In this document: positions 47,612 to 56,516 of the stretch, piece by piece | Position numbering within the stretch: position 1 is the stretch's first letter | Layout: each line of letters begins with the position of its first letter | DNA from: Sulfurimonas sp. | GTDB lineage: Bacteria; Campylobacterota; Campylobacteria; Campylobacterales; Sulfurimonadaceae | Length of the DNA: 64,000 nucleotides | Direction: 5' to 3' | Assembly (NCBI RefSeq): GCF_028713515.1 | Contig: NZ_JAQTOD010000003.1 | Coordinates: 62,001 to 126,000 of the forward strand | The notes under the pieces: model-generated | The model's database searches: none | What the model saw: the letters and a program-made list of their open reading frames with translations, nothing else | Told to the model about the DNA's origin: nothing | Made by a program: the position numbers and the translations under genes

Positions 47612-50383
47612 ATGTTAAAATCACTTTATTCTGGCGTATCTGGGCTACAATCACACCAAGTTGCGATGGATGTTGAATCAAATAATATTGCCAATGTAAA
47701 CACGATAGGATTTAAGTACTCTCGTGCAAATTTCTCTGACCTTTTAGCGCAAACAAGGGCTATTGCTACTGCTCCTCAAGGCGCTTTAGGTGGTAAAAAT
47801 GCTGTTCAAGTTGGTCTTGGCTCAACCGTTAGTTCAATGACTCGTATTTTCTCGCAAGGTTCTGTTCAAAATACCGATAAAAATACAGATATGGCGATTC
47901 AGGGTGATGGGTTTTTTATAATTTCTCCAGATGGTGGAAATACATATAAATATACTCGTTCCGGAGATTTTAAATTTGACGCGGGTGGAAATTTTGTTGA
48001 TAACAACGGTTTCATTGCTCAGGGTTGGTTGAGAGATAAGGTTACGGGAAAGGTAGATGCAACAGCGCCCATCACTAACATAAATATACCACCAGGATTA
48101 ACAACTCCAGCAAATCCAACAGCCGAAGTTGTGCTAAAAGCAAACCTAAGTTCAGGTCCACTTGTAACTAGTTTTTCACCAACTTATGAAGTCCCAGCAG
48201 GACCATCACCGGCGATTCCAACGCCACCAGCAATAGATAAAAATGGGAATCCAATAGCTTCTAGCAATATGGGAGTTATGTTTAATGAGGCGGGTGAAGC
48301 GTTTAGTTTACAAGCAAATCAGGGTATCTGGGCTGCGTTTGAAAACTCTACCGTAACATCAACTGGTCCTGTGGCAACATCTGTAACTGCAGTTGGCTCA
48401 GTGTCTTCAAACTTAGTTGCACAAAATGATGCTTTGGACATTACAATTGATGGAGTGAATATAACTCTAGCAGACTCTGGTGTTGCAAATACGGCTGATA
48501 CGAATGGTGTTAGATATGCTGCAGCAATTAACGCTCAGCTAATAGCAGCAGGTAGAACAGGAATAGCTGCTGCGTATGACTCAGGCAGCAATCAAATCAC
48601 AATCTCAAATACAAACACTGCTTCAGTTGCTATGACAATCGGCGGCGGTGATGGTGGCTTTAGTGGTTTGGTTGCCACACCAGTTATTGGTGGGAATCAA
48701 CTAGATGTTTCATTTACTCTTGACAACGGAGATGTAAAAAGAATCACAACAACGGGTGGTACGGGTATAGAAAATGCTGCCCAAAATGCCGCTAGATATG
48801 TCTCGGCTATAAACGGGCAAACTTCCGTAACTGGAATCGCAGCATCGTATGATTCAGCAACAAATAGGATTGTTTTAGTAAATACAAACAGTATTGATTC
48901 GGCATCTCATAACATCAAGCTAACTGCTCTTGGAAACACAAACAGTGGCTTTAGCATAGCAAATGATATAACCGCATATAGATATCAGTATGATCCAAGT
49001 GGTTCTATAAAAACTGCTGATACGGATAAAAAATTTACAACAATCGCAGATCTTCGTGAAGCAATGGAGGTGCAAGCTCGTACGGTTACCGTTACTACAC
49101 CAAGCGTAACATCTGCGGGTGTTATTGCTTCGGTGGCCAATAACTCAGCTAGTTTCAATTTGGGTGGTGTAGCTATTATTATTCCAAATACTGGAGCAAA
49201 TACGGCAGATGCAAATGGTGCTTACTATGAGACTCAGATTAATGCTCAGTTAGCAACTGGTGGAGTATCTGGAATAGTAGCATCTTACAACGCTGCAACT
49301 GATACGATGGATATTATAAACTCAAATATGGGTCCGACAACTCTCGATACAATAGTTTTGGGTGAGGCTGGACTTCTTGGATTTGCTGATCCTACCGCGA
49401 TTCCAGTAGCAACACAGACTCAAAACTTAAACAATGTAGAGTTAAAAATTAACTCTCAGGGAAAATTTGAACTAACAAATCCTGGTGGAAGTGGTTTTGA
49501 CTATGACATAAACCTATCAATTACTGGAATGAATGCAAACAGCGTTGTTGGTGGCGGCATAACAGAAAACACAAGATTTACTAGGAATATGGAAGCGCTA
49601 AATTCAGTGCTACCTAATGGAACAACTGGAAAAGCATTTTCACAAAGTTTCAATGACGCAACACACTCAAGCGGTATAGATATATTTGACTCACTGGGCT
49701 CAAAGCATACTGTTAGAGTTGAGTTTAGAAAAACTTCAGTGGACTCAAGTACTGGTAGTACTTGGAGTATGCTTGTATCTGTCCCACCACCAGCAACAAT
49801 CAACACAGTGTCTCCAACAAATGAGAAGATGGGTTCTGTAAGATTTAACAATGATGGTTCTTTAGCAACATATAACCCACCAAATGTCTCTTTTAGTGGA
49901 AACAACGGTTCAGCGCCACAACAGCAGGTAAATCTTAACCTCGGAACAGCAAATGCGTTTGATGGTATGACAAGTTTTGATGCCGCGTCAGCTACTTCCG
50001 GAATAAGCCAAGATGGTTTTACTGGTGGAGATTTGATCGGAATTAGAATTGATCAAAGTGGAACTTTAGTTGGCTCATTTAGCAATGGTCGCTCTTTTGG
50101 TTTGGCACAAATGGGAATGGCGAAATTTACAAACAATGAAGGTCTAGGAACAGAGGGTGGAAATATCTTTGTACAATCCGCCAACTCAGGGGATCCAATC
50201 ATCGGAACTGCCGCTACTTCTGGGCGTGGATTTATACAGTCATCGGCTCTTGAAGCGTCAAATGTTGACTTATCATCCGCTCTAACACAGCTTATTATTA
50301 TTCAAAGAGGATATCAGGCAAATGGTAAAACTATTACCACTTCTGACACGCTCTTAGAGACACTTCTAGGTATTAAACGCTAA
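47612..50383 (+). CDS. flgE: large flagellar hook protein FlgE
   Basis: 923 residues, more than twice E. coli FlgE but in the range of some Campylobacterota hook proteins. The N-terminal SGVSGLQSHQVAMDVESNNI and TDMAIQGDGFF, and the C-terminal ASNVDLSSALTQLIIIQRGYQANG, are the conserved hook ends. The middle carries three similar inserts of about 80-90 residues (272-352, 362-449 and 511-591), each with an AxxINAQL-like helix and SGIxASYD-type strand, similar to the flagellin IN motif. These domains probably project from the hook surface. Confidence 0.92.
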   Translation: MLKSLYSGVSGLQSHQVAMDVESNNIANVNTIGFKYSRANFSDLLAQTRAIATAPQGALGGKNAVQVGLGSTVSSMTRIFSQGSVQNTDKNTDMAIQGDGFFIISPDGGNTYKYTRSGDFKFDAGGNFVDNNGFIAQGWLRDKVTGKVDATAPITNINIPPGLTTPANPTAEVVLKANLSSGPLVTSFSPTYEVPAGPSPAIPTPPAIDKNGNPIASSNMGVMFNEAGEAFSLQANQGIWAAFENSTVTSTGPVATSVTAVGSVSSNLVAQNDALDITIDGVNITLADSGVANTADTNGVRYAAAINAQLIAAGRTGIAAAYDSGSNQITISNTNTASVAMTIGGGDGGFSGLVATPVIGGNQLDVSFTLDNGDVKRITTTGGTGIENAAQNAARYVSAINGQTSVTGIAASYDSATNRIVLVNTNSIDSASHNIKLTALGNTNSGFSIANDITAYRYQYDPSGSIKTADTDKKFTTIADLREAMEVQARTVTVTTPSVTSAGVIASVANNSASFNLGGVAIIIPNTGANTADANGAYYETQINAQLATGGVSGIVASYNAATDTMDIINSNMGPTTLDTIVLGEAGLLGFADPTAIPVATQTQNLNNVELKINSQGKFELTNPGGSGFDYDINLSITGMNANSVVGGGITENTRFTRNMEALNSVLPNGTTGKAFSQSFNDATHSSGIDIFDSLGSKHTVRVEFRKTSVDSSTGSTWSMLVSVPPPATINTVSPTNEKMGSVRFNNDGSLATYNPPNVSFSGNNGSAPQQQVNLNLGTANAFDGMTSFDAASATSGISQDGFTGGDLIGIRIDQSGTLVGSFSNGRSFGLAQMGMAKFTNNEGLGTEGGNIFVQSANSGDPIIGTAATSGRGFIQSSALEASNVDLSSALTQLIIIQRGYQANGKTITTSDTLLETLLGIKR

Positions 50384-50397
50384 ATTTTTAACTTTTT

Positions 50398-50420
50398 AAG
50401 CGGGGCATTTTGTCTCGCTT
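50398..50420 (+). terminator. hairpin after the hook gene
   Basis: AAGCGGGGC (50398-50406) pairs with GTCTCGCTT (50412-50420), with two G-U pairs, across an A/T loop. The downstream T run is short, so termination strength is uncertain. Confidence 0.45.
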
Positions 50421-50486
50421 GTGCTATTTAACTTCCTCATATAGTCAATTTTGATATAATTTTCCCAATTATTTCAAAGGACTCCC

Positions 50487-51650
50487 ATGCACTTTCCTGC
50501 TCCATTAAAATCGAACTCAAAAAAAATTATGCTTCTAGGTTCTGGTGAACTTGGCAAAGAGGTAGCAATCGAAGCTCAAAGACTTGGTCTTGAAGTCATA
50601 GCGGTTGATAGATACCAAAACGCTCCAGCTCATCATGTGGCTCATCGCTCTTATGTTGTAAATATGCAAGATAAAGACGCACTTTTAGAGATTATCTACC
50701 GTGAAAAACCTCACTATATTTTGCCAGAGATTGAAGCCATAAGCATAGATGCTCTATTTGCGGCAGAAGATAAGGGCTACAATGTTATACCAAATGCCAA
50801 TGCTGTTAGTAAAACAATGAATAGAAAAAATATCCGTACATTTGCAGCTGAGGTTTTGGAGCTAAAAACAGGGCCATATAGATTTGTAACAACACTTGAG
50901 GGCTTAAAAGAGGCTTCTGTGGAGATGGGCTTCCCATGTGTTATAAAGCCTGTTATGAGCAGTTCTGGACACGGGCAAAGCATAGCAAGAAGTGCCGAGG
51001 ATATAGAAAAATCTTGGGAGATTGCAAAGGAAGCTCGTGGCGATGCAAGTGAACTTATAGTTGAGGCATTTGTGGATTTTGATTATGAGATAACTATGCT
51101 AACTGTTAGAAATGGCAAAGAGACTGTTTTTTGTGAACCAATCGGACATGAGCAGCGCGATGGTGATTATGTTTTTTCATGGCAACCGATGCAGATGAGC
51201 GAAGTTGCAAAAGAGAGAGCTCAGGATATGGCAAAAAGAATCACTGATGGCTTAGGTGGTCGTGGTCTTTTTGGAGTTGAGCTTTTCGTTAAAGGCGATG
51301 AAGTCTATTTCTCAGAAGTTTCGCCTCGTCCTCATGATACTGGAATGGTAACACTTATAACTCAAAGTCAGAGTGAATTTGCACTTCATCTTCGTGCAGT
51401 TTTAGGGCTTCCGCTAGGGTTTACATTTTATGGAGAGGGTGCATCTGCTGCGTTTAAATCAGAAGTCCACAACTATTCTCCTGTTGTTGAAGTTGATGAG
51501 TCTTTATTTAATGAAGATAGTTTTGTTAGAGTTTTTTCAAAACCAGAAGCTCATAAAGGTCGTCGTTTAGCTGTGGCGCTTGTGTTTGGGAAAGTGGATT
51601 TAGCACTAGCAAAAGCAAGAGAGCTGATTAAAAAAATAAAAGATATCTAA
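50487..51650 (+). CDS. purT: formate-dependent phosphoribosylglycinamide formyltransferase
   Basis: ATP-grasp enzyme that makes formyl-GAR from GAR, formate and ATP. The 387-residue protein has [17 protein letters not shown] at the N-terminus (residues 17-33), the ATP-grasp loop [16 protein letters not shown] and the metal-binding [14 protein letters not shown]. The length fits E. coli PurT (392). It is preceded by AAAGGA. The next gene starts three bases after the stop, so it may share a transcript with the flavoprotein. Confidence 0.96.
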   Translation: MHFPAPLKSNSKKIMLLGSGELGKEVAIEAQRLGLEVIAVDRYQNAPAHHVAHRSYVVNMQDKDALLEIIYREKPHYILPEIEAISIDALFAAEDKGYNVIPNANAVSKTMNRKNIRTFAAEVLELKTGPYRFVTTLEGLKEASVEMGFPCVIKPVMSSSGHGQSIARSAEDIEKSWEIAKEARGDASELIVEAFVDFDYEITMLTVRNGKETVFCEPIGHEQRDGDYVFSWQPMQMSEVAKERAQDMAKRITDGLGGRGLFGVELFVKGDEVYFSEVSPRPHDTGMVTLITQSQSEFALHLRAVLGLPLGFTFYGEGASAAFKSEVHNYSPVVEVDESLFNEDSFVRVFSKPEAHKGRRLAVALVFGKVDLALAKARELIKKIKDI

Positions 51651-51653
51651 TAA

Positions 51654-53264
51654 ATGAGTAACAAAGTAATCATAATAGGAGCAGGTGGAGCGGGTTTAGT
51701 CTCTGCTATCCACGCAAAGAGTAGTGGTGCTGATGTTGTGGTTATAACAAAAGAGTACCCAACAAGAAGCCAAACTTCCATGGCGCAAGGCGGTATCAAT
51801 GCTGTTTTGGGTGGTGAAAATGGTGACAGCATAGAGCTTCACATAGAAAATACTCTAAGTTCCGCCAAAAATTTAGCAAACCCTAAATCAGTAGAATTTT
51901 TATGTAAGAATGCTCCGGATGCACTCTTATGGCTCGATAGCATTGGAGTGCCTTTTAGCAGAACAAAAGATTCTAAAATTGCTCAAAGAAAACTCGGTGG
52001 AGCTTATGCAGCCAGAGCGTGTTATGCACAAGATTATACGGGATTAAAAATTCTTCACACACTTTATGATAGATGCTTGGCGTTAGGAATTGAGTTTTTA
52101 AATGAGAGATACCTTTTGGAGATTATCACTAACAAACAAGATTCTAACAAAAGTTTTGTTTGCGGTGTTAGTGTGCTTGACAAGAGAAGTGGTGAAGTTG
52201 AAATCCATAAAAGTAGTAGTGTCATAATTGCAACTGGAGGATATAGTAGAATCTTTCACAAAAACTCAACCAACTCAGTCTCAACAACAGGTGATGGTAT
52301 AGCGTCAGTCATTAGAGCTGGCGGAGTTGTTAGCGATATGGAGTTTATACAGTTTCATCCAACAGCTCTTAAAAACTCCTCAATATTAATCTCAGAGAGT
52401 GCCAGAGGCGCTGGTGGCTATCTTTTAAACTCTAATGGAGAACGATTTACAAATGAGCTGGCACCCCGTGATGAAGTAGCTCGTGCGATTGATGATGAGA
52501 TAGCAAAAGGCGGAGATGTCTTTTTAGATATTCGTCATTTAGGTTCAGAGTTCATAGAAAATGAGTTACCGCAAGAGGTAAAATTAGCAAAACTGTATGA
52601 AAACATTGATCCGATACATGAGCTAATACCAATCAAACCAGTTGCTCACTACACAATGGGTGGAATAGTAGTGGATGAGAAAGCCATGACAAATATAGAT
52701 GGGCTATTTGCAGTTGGCGAGTGTGCAAACCATAGAGTTCATGGAGCAAACAGACTCGGTGGAAACTCACTTTTAGAGCTTGTTGTATTTGGTAAAGTTG
52801 CTGGAGAAAATGCGGCAAAGTATGCGAAAGAGTTTAAGGGTGAGGCAAATATTGATGAGCAAAAAAGTCTCTTTGAAGCGGAAATTGTAGAGATAATGAG
52901 CTATAAAAATGAGATAAATTTTTATACAAAGCAGGCAGAACTTGGAGAACTTTTTTATAGATTTGTTGGTATCAAAAGGGACAAAGAGGGTCTGCAAAAT
53001 GTACTTGATGTGCTTAGGGATATGAAAAAAGATTTAAAAAATATGGGTGTTGGCGATAAAGCAAAAGTTTATAACACAAACCTCATAGAGTTTTTAGAAT
53101 TTAAAAATATGTTGGAGTTAAGTGAGTTGGTTTTAATCTCTGCGCTTGCGAGAGAGGAGAGCAGAGGAGCACACTTTAGGGTTGATTATCCAACGGCTAA
53201 TAATGAAATGTTTTGTGCTAACACTTTTATAACAAGAGATGGCTTGGTTAGTTATGAAAATTAA
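51654..53264 (+). CDS. succinate dehydrogenase/fumarate reductase-type flavoprotein subunit
   Basis: 536 residues. FAD-binding GAGGAGL (9-15), the substrate loop RGAGGYLLNSNGERF, MGGIVVDE and HRVHGANRLGGNSLLELVVFGK are all present, as in SdhA/FrdA. The histidine that carries FAD covalently in most homologues (RSHT) is replaced by Gln (RSQT, Q40), as in non-covalent relatives such as NadB. There is no Tat signal, so the protein is cytoplasmic. It overlaps the iron-sulfur subunit gene. The enzyme may act as a succinate:quinone or fumarate reductase; direction and partner are not determined. Confidence 0.88.
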   Translation: MSNKVIIIGAGGAGLVSAIHAKSSGADVVVITKEYPTRSQTSMAQGGINAVLGGENGDSIELHIENTLSSAKNLANPKSVEFLCKNAPDALLWLDSIGVPFSRTKDSKIAQRKLGGAYAARACYAQDYTGLKILHTLYDRCLALGIEFLNERYLLEIITNKQDSNKSFVCGVSVLDKRSGEVEIHKSSSVIIATGGYSRIFHKNSTNSVSTTGDGIASVIRAGGVVSDMEFIQFHPTALKNSSILISESARGAGGYLLNSNGERFTNELAPRDEVARAIDDEIAKGGDVFLDIRHLGSEFIENELPQEVKLAKLYENIDPIHELIPIKPVAHYTMGGIVVDEKAMTNIDGLFAVGECANHRVHGANRLGGNSLLELVVFGKVAGENAAKYAKEFKGEANIDEQKSLFEAEIVEIMSYKNEINFYTKQAELGELFYRFVGIKRDKEGLQNVLDVLRDMKKDLKNMGVGDKAKVYNTNLIEFLEFKNMLELSELVLISALAREESRGAHFRVDYPTANNEMFCANTFITRDGLVSYEN

Positions 53265-53955
53265 TATACAAAGAGAGAGTGTTGTAGAGTATGAGATAGA
53301 GGCAAACAATAAAACCCTTTTAGAGATTCTGGGCGAGATAAAAACAACGCTTGATTCATCACTCACATACAGCAGTGGATGCAGAAGCAGTGTTTGCGGA
53401 AGTTGTGCTGTTAGAGTAAATGGCAAAGAGGTTTTGGCTTGTAGCTATCATGTACAAGATGGTGATTTTGTAGAACCTATGAGAAATAGCGAAGTCATAA
53501 GAGATTTAGTTGTAAATATGGATAGAGCTTATGAGTTCAACCAAAAAGTAAAAGCGTGGCAAAGCTCCGCATCTGAGCATATTTTACTCTCTCATGAAGA
53601 TGAAAAACTAAATGAACTTCAAAGTGATTGCATCTTGTGTGGCTCATGTTATAGCGCTTGCCCAGTTTATAGCGTGAACGAAGAGTTCTTGGGACCATTC
53701 TCACTAACAAGAGTTTTGAGATATGTTAGCGACAAAAGAGAACTAAACAAAAATGAAAAAATTGACGATATACAAACAAACGGTGTTTGGGACTGCACAC
53801 TCTGCAACGCCTGTACAATCGTCTGTCCACAAGGAATCTCAAGCAAAGCTGACATAGAAAAACTAAGAACAAGAAGCGTTATACAAGGCTATACGGATCC
53901 TAGCTTTAGCAGTTTTGGCAGTGGATTTAGCTTTGATGGAAGCCCTAGTTTTTAA
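53254..53955 (+). CDS. iron-sulfur subunit paired with the SdhA/FrdA-like flavoprotein
   Basis: 233 residues from the ATG at 53254 (an in-frame ATG at 53239 lacks a spaced ribosome binding site). [2Fe-2S] cysteines are C43, C48, C51 and C63. The first C-terminal cluster is C126, C129, C132 and C136. The second is C181, C184, C187 and C191. In ordinary SdhB the second cluster is [3Fe-4S] because one cysteine is replaced; here the extra Cys (C184) predicts [4Fe-4S], as in non-classical type E enzymes. It overlaps the flavoprotein gene by 11 bases. No membrane anchor subunit follows. Confidence 0.88.
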   Translation: MKINIQRESVVEYEIEANNKTLLEILGEIKTTLDSSLTYSSGCRSSVCGSCAVRVNGKEVLACSYHVQDGDFVEPMRNSEVIRDLVVNMDRAYEFNQKVKAWQSSASEHILLSHEDEKLNELQSDCILCGSCYSACPVYSVNEEFLGPFSLTRVLRYVSDKRELNKNEKIDDIQTNGVWDCTLCNACTIVCPQGISSKADIEKLRTRSVIQGYTDPSFSSFGSGFSFDGSPSF

Positions 53956-53977
53956 GTTTGTTTGTTATAAAATAGAC

Positions 53978-54059
53978 TTCTTGCAAAACTAAAAAACAGG
54001 CTTGCTAAGGCTTCGCTTTGCTGCAGAATCGTTCGCTTAGTTTTTTAGTTTTGCAAGAA
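53978..54059. repeat. 20-base perfect inverted repeat between the iron-sulfur gene and yajQ
   Basis: Arms at 53978-53997 (TTCTTGCAAAACTAAAAAAC) and 54040-54059 (its exact reverse complement) enclose 42 bases, with GC-richer sequence in the loop. Shorter GTTTGTTT/AAACAAAC pairs lie outside at 53956 and 54068. Confidence 0.8.
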
Positions 54060-54096
54060 TTTCAATAAAACAAACATAACAAAGGGAGTGTTAGCA

Positions 54097-54594
54097 ATGG
54101 CAAAAGAGTACTCATTTGACATAAGCGCAAAAATCGATATGCAGGATTTTAAAAACGCTATAAACCTCGTTGATAAAGAGGTTGCAAACCGCTATGACTT
54201 CAAAGGAACAACTTATGAAGTTAGCTATAAAGAAAAAGATAAGCTCTTGGTGTTAGTGGCATCAAGTGATAACAAACTAGATGCACTAAAAGATATTGTG
54301 ATAGCAAAACTCCTTAAACAAAACCTTAGCTCAAAAGTTTTAGAAGAGATGAAAACCGAAAACGCCAGCGGAAACAGCAGAAAAGTTACTTTTAAAATTG
54401 TGGATTACATAGAGTCAAAAGAGGCAAAAAAGATAACAGCTGAGATAAAAAACCTGAAACTCAAGGTAAATGCCCAGATAGAGGGTGATTCTATCCGCGT
54501 AAAAGGGGCAAAAATAGATGATTTACAAAAAGTAATCTCAACCATTCGCGCTATGGAGTGGGAAGCACCACTTGTTTTTGAAAATATGAGATAA
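54097..54594 (+). CDS. yajQ: YajQ/DUF520 nucleotide-binding protein
   Basis: 165 residues from the ATG at 54097 (AAGGGAG eight bases upstream; a GTG at 54088 is less likely). MAKEYSFDISAKIDMQDFKNAI, ANRYDFKGTTYEV and the C-terminal VKGAKIDDLQKVI are the landmarks of the YajQ family. Members bind c-di-GMP in Xanthomonas and Pseudomonas, and others bind nucleic acid or nucleotides. The ligand here is not known. The next gene starts four bases after the stop. Confidence 0.92.
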   Translation: MAKEYSFDISAKIDMQDFKNAINLVDKEVANRYDFKGTTYEVSYKEKDKLLVLVASSDNKLDALKDIVIAKLLKQNLSSKVLEEMKTENASGNSRKVTFKIVDYIESKEAKKITAEIKNLKLKVNAQIEGDSIRVKGAKIDDLQKVISTIRAMEWEAPLVFENMR

Positions 54595-54598
54595 GGCA

Positions 54599-55231
54599 AT
54601 GACAAAACTAAGCATATCCGAAGCTGCACTAAAACTAGGAGTCTCAAAAGAGGCAATTTTTAACCGTATAAGAAGAGGTTCTCTTGTGAGTAGTGTAGAA
54701 AATGGTGTGAAGCTTGTCATAATCGACGATGAACAAAAAGCAGAGCAAAAAGAGACACCAAAAAGAAAAACAGCATTTAAGTCTGATGATAAATACTATA
54801 TTTTCTTGGAAGAGCAAAACAGTAAACTTCAAAAAAAAGTAGAGTCTCTTGAGGTCGAAACAAGAACACTGCGAGACCAAAAAGAGCAGATGCTGATTGA
54901 GGAAAAGAGAAAGATTGAGCAGATTTATAGAGATAAAGATGAGCAACTAAAAAATATTATAAATGCAATCTCTTCAAAGCTTATGATAGGCGAGTTTCAA
55001 GTTGAAAAAGAGATATTTGAAGCAGAGATAGATATTGATTCTAATCAAGAAAAAGCAACCCTAGTCTCTATAAAGAAATTCATTAAAAGTAAGAACTTAT
55101 CAGAAAAACAGAGCGAAAAACAAAAAGAGAAACTAAAGGCCATAGCCCCCAAAGATAAAAGATTTGTAAAACTAGAAAAAAAGTACTATTTGGATTTACA
55201 AAAATATAATTATGATGATTTGCTAATCTAA
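54599..55231 (+). CDS. helix-turn-helix protein with long coiled coil
   Basis: 210 residues. The N-terminus (1-40) is a MerR/excisionase-like helix-turn-helix (ISEAALKLGVSKEAIFNRIRRG). A basic linker follows, then a predicted coiled coil at about 67-130 (IFLEEQNSKLQKKVESL and onward), then a Lys-rich C-terminus. It could be a DNA-binding organiser or a regulator; I recognise no named family. It is four bases downstream of yajQ and 73 bases before the tRNA. It is the last host gene before the prophage. Confidence 0.65.
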   Translation: MTKLSISEAALKLGVSKEAIFNRIRRGSLVSSVENGVKLVIIDDEQKAEQKETPKRKTAFKSDDKYYIFLEEQNSKLQKKVESLEVETRTLRDQKEQMLIEEKRKIEQIYRDKDEQLKNIINAISSKLMIGEFQVEKEIFEAEIDIDSNQEKATLVSIKKFIKSKNLSEKQSEKQKEKLKAIAPKDKRFVKLEKKYYLDLQKYNYDDLLI

Positions 55232-55304
55232 AACAAAATATCTTCAAGCAAAAGAGGCAATCTTAAGAGTTTTAAAGATAAAATTCTGCCCTCATACTTA
55301 AAAT

Positions 55305-55392
55305 GGACAAATGGGAGAGCGGTCGAATCTACTACCTTGGAAAGGTAGCGTACCGAAAGGTACCGAGGGTTCAAATCCCTCTTTGTCCACCA
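55305..55392 (+). tRNA. tRNA-Ser (GGA), with encoded CCA
   Basis: Class II tRNA with long variable arm. Acceptor GGACAAA / TTTGTCC, T8-G9, short D stem GGA/TCT, anticodon stem CTACC/GGTAG with loop TTGGAAA (anticodon GGA, reads UCC), variable arm GTACC-GAAA-GGTAC, T arm GAGGG-TTCAAAT-CCCTC and encoded CCA at 55390-55392. The discriminator base is A (55389), where bacterial tRNA-Ser usually has G. The 3' end marks the probable phage attachment site. Confidence 0.93.
55350..55392 (+). other. probable attL in the tRNA-Ser 3' half
   Basis: The integrase gene begins 64 bases after the tRNA, facing it, the usual layout for tRNA-directed tyrosine integrases. The attachment core is probably a segment of the T arm and acceptor stem. 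attR would lie beyond the right edge and cannot be seen. Confidence 0.55.
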
Positions 55393-55456
55393 GAAAGCCC
55401 TAAATATAGGACTTTGCAAGACCTCAAAAAAAGATAAAAAATCCCTTACTTATGCG

Positions 55457-56335
55457 TTATTGATAAATTGAAATACTTCTATCAAAATTTTTATAGTTTG
55501 ATTCTATATATTTGACATAGACTTCATAGACCATTTGAGTATTAGAGTGACCTAGCAGCTGTGATAGTTGAATAGGCGAAACTAGATTATTGTAGAGCAT
55601 ATTTGTTGCATAAGTATGCCGCGTATTGTATGGTCGCCTATACTCAATATTTAACTTTTTCAAAGATGGAATCCAAAAAAAGCTAATAAAAACATTTGTA
55701 TCTAGATATGGTTTATTGTATTGAGTTACAAATAAATATTCATGGTCGTGAAAGTTATAAAGTTGCAGAATAAAAGGCATTAAAAGCTCTATTATGGGAA
55801 TAGCTCTAATGCTGTATTTTGTTTTTGGTGTACTCTCTCCAAATCTACTACGAGAACGAGAAACATTTATTATCTTGTTTTCAAAATCTATATCACTCTT
55901 TTTGAGTCCAATTATCTCGCCAGAGCGCATACCAGTGTAAAAAGCGATAGCTAGATAAAATTTGAAATTATTATCGATAGTGTTTTCCATAATCTGCTGT
56001 ACTTCATCGCTGGTAAATGGTTTGATATCTGGTTTGTCATATTTTGGGATTCTAATAAGCTTAACAGGGTTTCTAGTTATAACTTCATCAAAAAAAGCTT
56101 CCTGAAAAATACCACTCAAAACGCCTAAGTAGTGCTTTTGGCTCTTTACTCCCACATCATCTATGCTATAAAGCCATTTTTTTATATCGGTAGGCTTAAT
56201 ATCTGTAATTTCAAGCTCTCCAAAATATGGATCAATTCTGTTTTTTACGATACTTTCATATTTATCTAGTGTTGAGTTTTTAAGCTCATGAAGCTTGAAA
56301 TCAAGATATAAAGATGAGTAGTGAGAGAATTTCAT
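55457..56335 (-). CDS. phage tyrosine integrase
   Basis: 292 residues. An N-terminal SAM-like core-binding region (1-75, including a KYESIVKNRIDPYFG arm) precedes the catalytic domain with R137 (GMRSGEIIGL), K172 (PKTKYS), R239 in YNTRHTYATNM, H263 (LLGHSNTQM) and nucleophile Y273 (EVYVKYI). The Tyr in place of the first His of the HxxR motif is common in phage integrases. It faces the tRNA-Ser and is the last gene of the prophage transcript. It should catalyse integration at the tRNA; an excisionase was not recognised. Confidence 0.93.
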   Translation of the reverse strand: MKFSHYSSLYLDFKLHELKNSTLDKYESIVKNRIDPYFGELEITDIKPTDIKKWLYSIDDVGVKSQKHYLGVLSGIFQEAFFDEVITRNPVKLIRIPKYDKPDIKPFTSDEVQQIMENTIDNNFKFYLAIAFYTGMRSGEIIGLKKSDIDFENKIINVSRSRSRFGESTPKTKYSIRAIPIIELLMPFILQLYNFHDHEYLFVTQYNKPYLDTNVFISFFWIPSLKKLNIEYRRPYNTRHTYATNMLYNNLVSPIQLSQLLGHSNTQMVYEVYVKYIESNYKNFDRSISIYQ

Positions 56336-56350
56336 TTAAAACATCTCACT

Positions 56351-56515
56351 CTATTTAATGGATTTAAAAACAAAATAAAAAAACTTATATAAAAAAGATT
56401 TTTTTTTCAATTCTTTACGTGAAACACCATAATCTTTGAACCAAAAAATAGTAATATCTTCATTACCATCAATTAAAAACTGATAACCAAAAATTGTAAA
56501 AGATTTCAATTTCAT
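56351..56515 (-). CDS. 54-residue ORF between replication and integrase genes
   Basis: Read directly: ATG at 56515, stop at 56351, one base after the replication gene stop (TAAtATG). The sequence (MKLKSFTIFGYQFLID...) includes Phe/Lys-rich segments and no clear membrane helix. It could be an excisionase-like or regulatory peptide, but this is unsupported. The tight spacing argues for translation. Confidence 0.5.
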   Translation of the reverse strand: MKLKSFTIFGYQFLIDGNEDITIFWFKDYGVSRKELKKKSFLYKFFYFVFKSIK

Positions 56516-56516
56516 A

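Noticed and set aside
53956..54096. Anchor subunit gene after the iron-sulfur subunit
   Set aside because: Only 141 bases before yajQ, filled by an inverted repeat; no membrane or CCG-domain frame.
56411..56426. TTCTTTACGTGAAACA as a third parS site
   Set aside because: Three mismatches, arms not symmetric, inside a phage coding sequence and far from oriC; likely chance.
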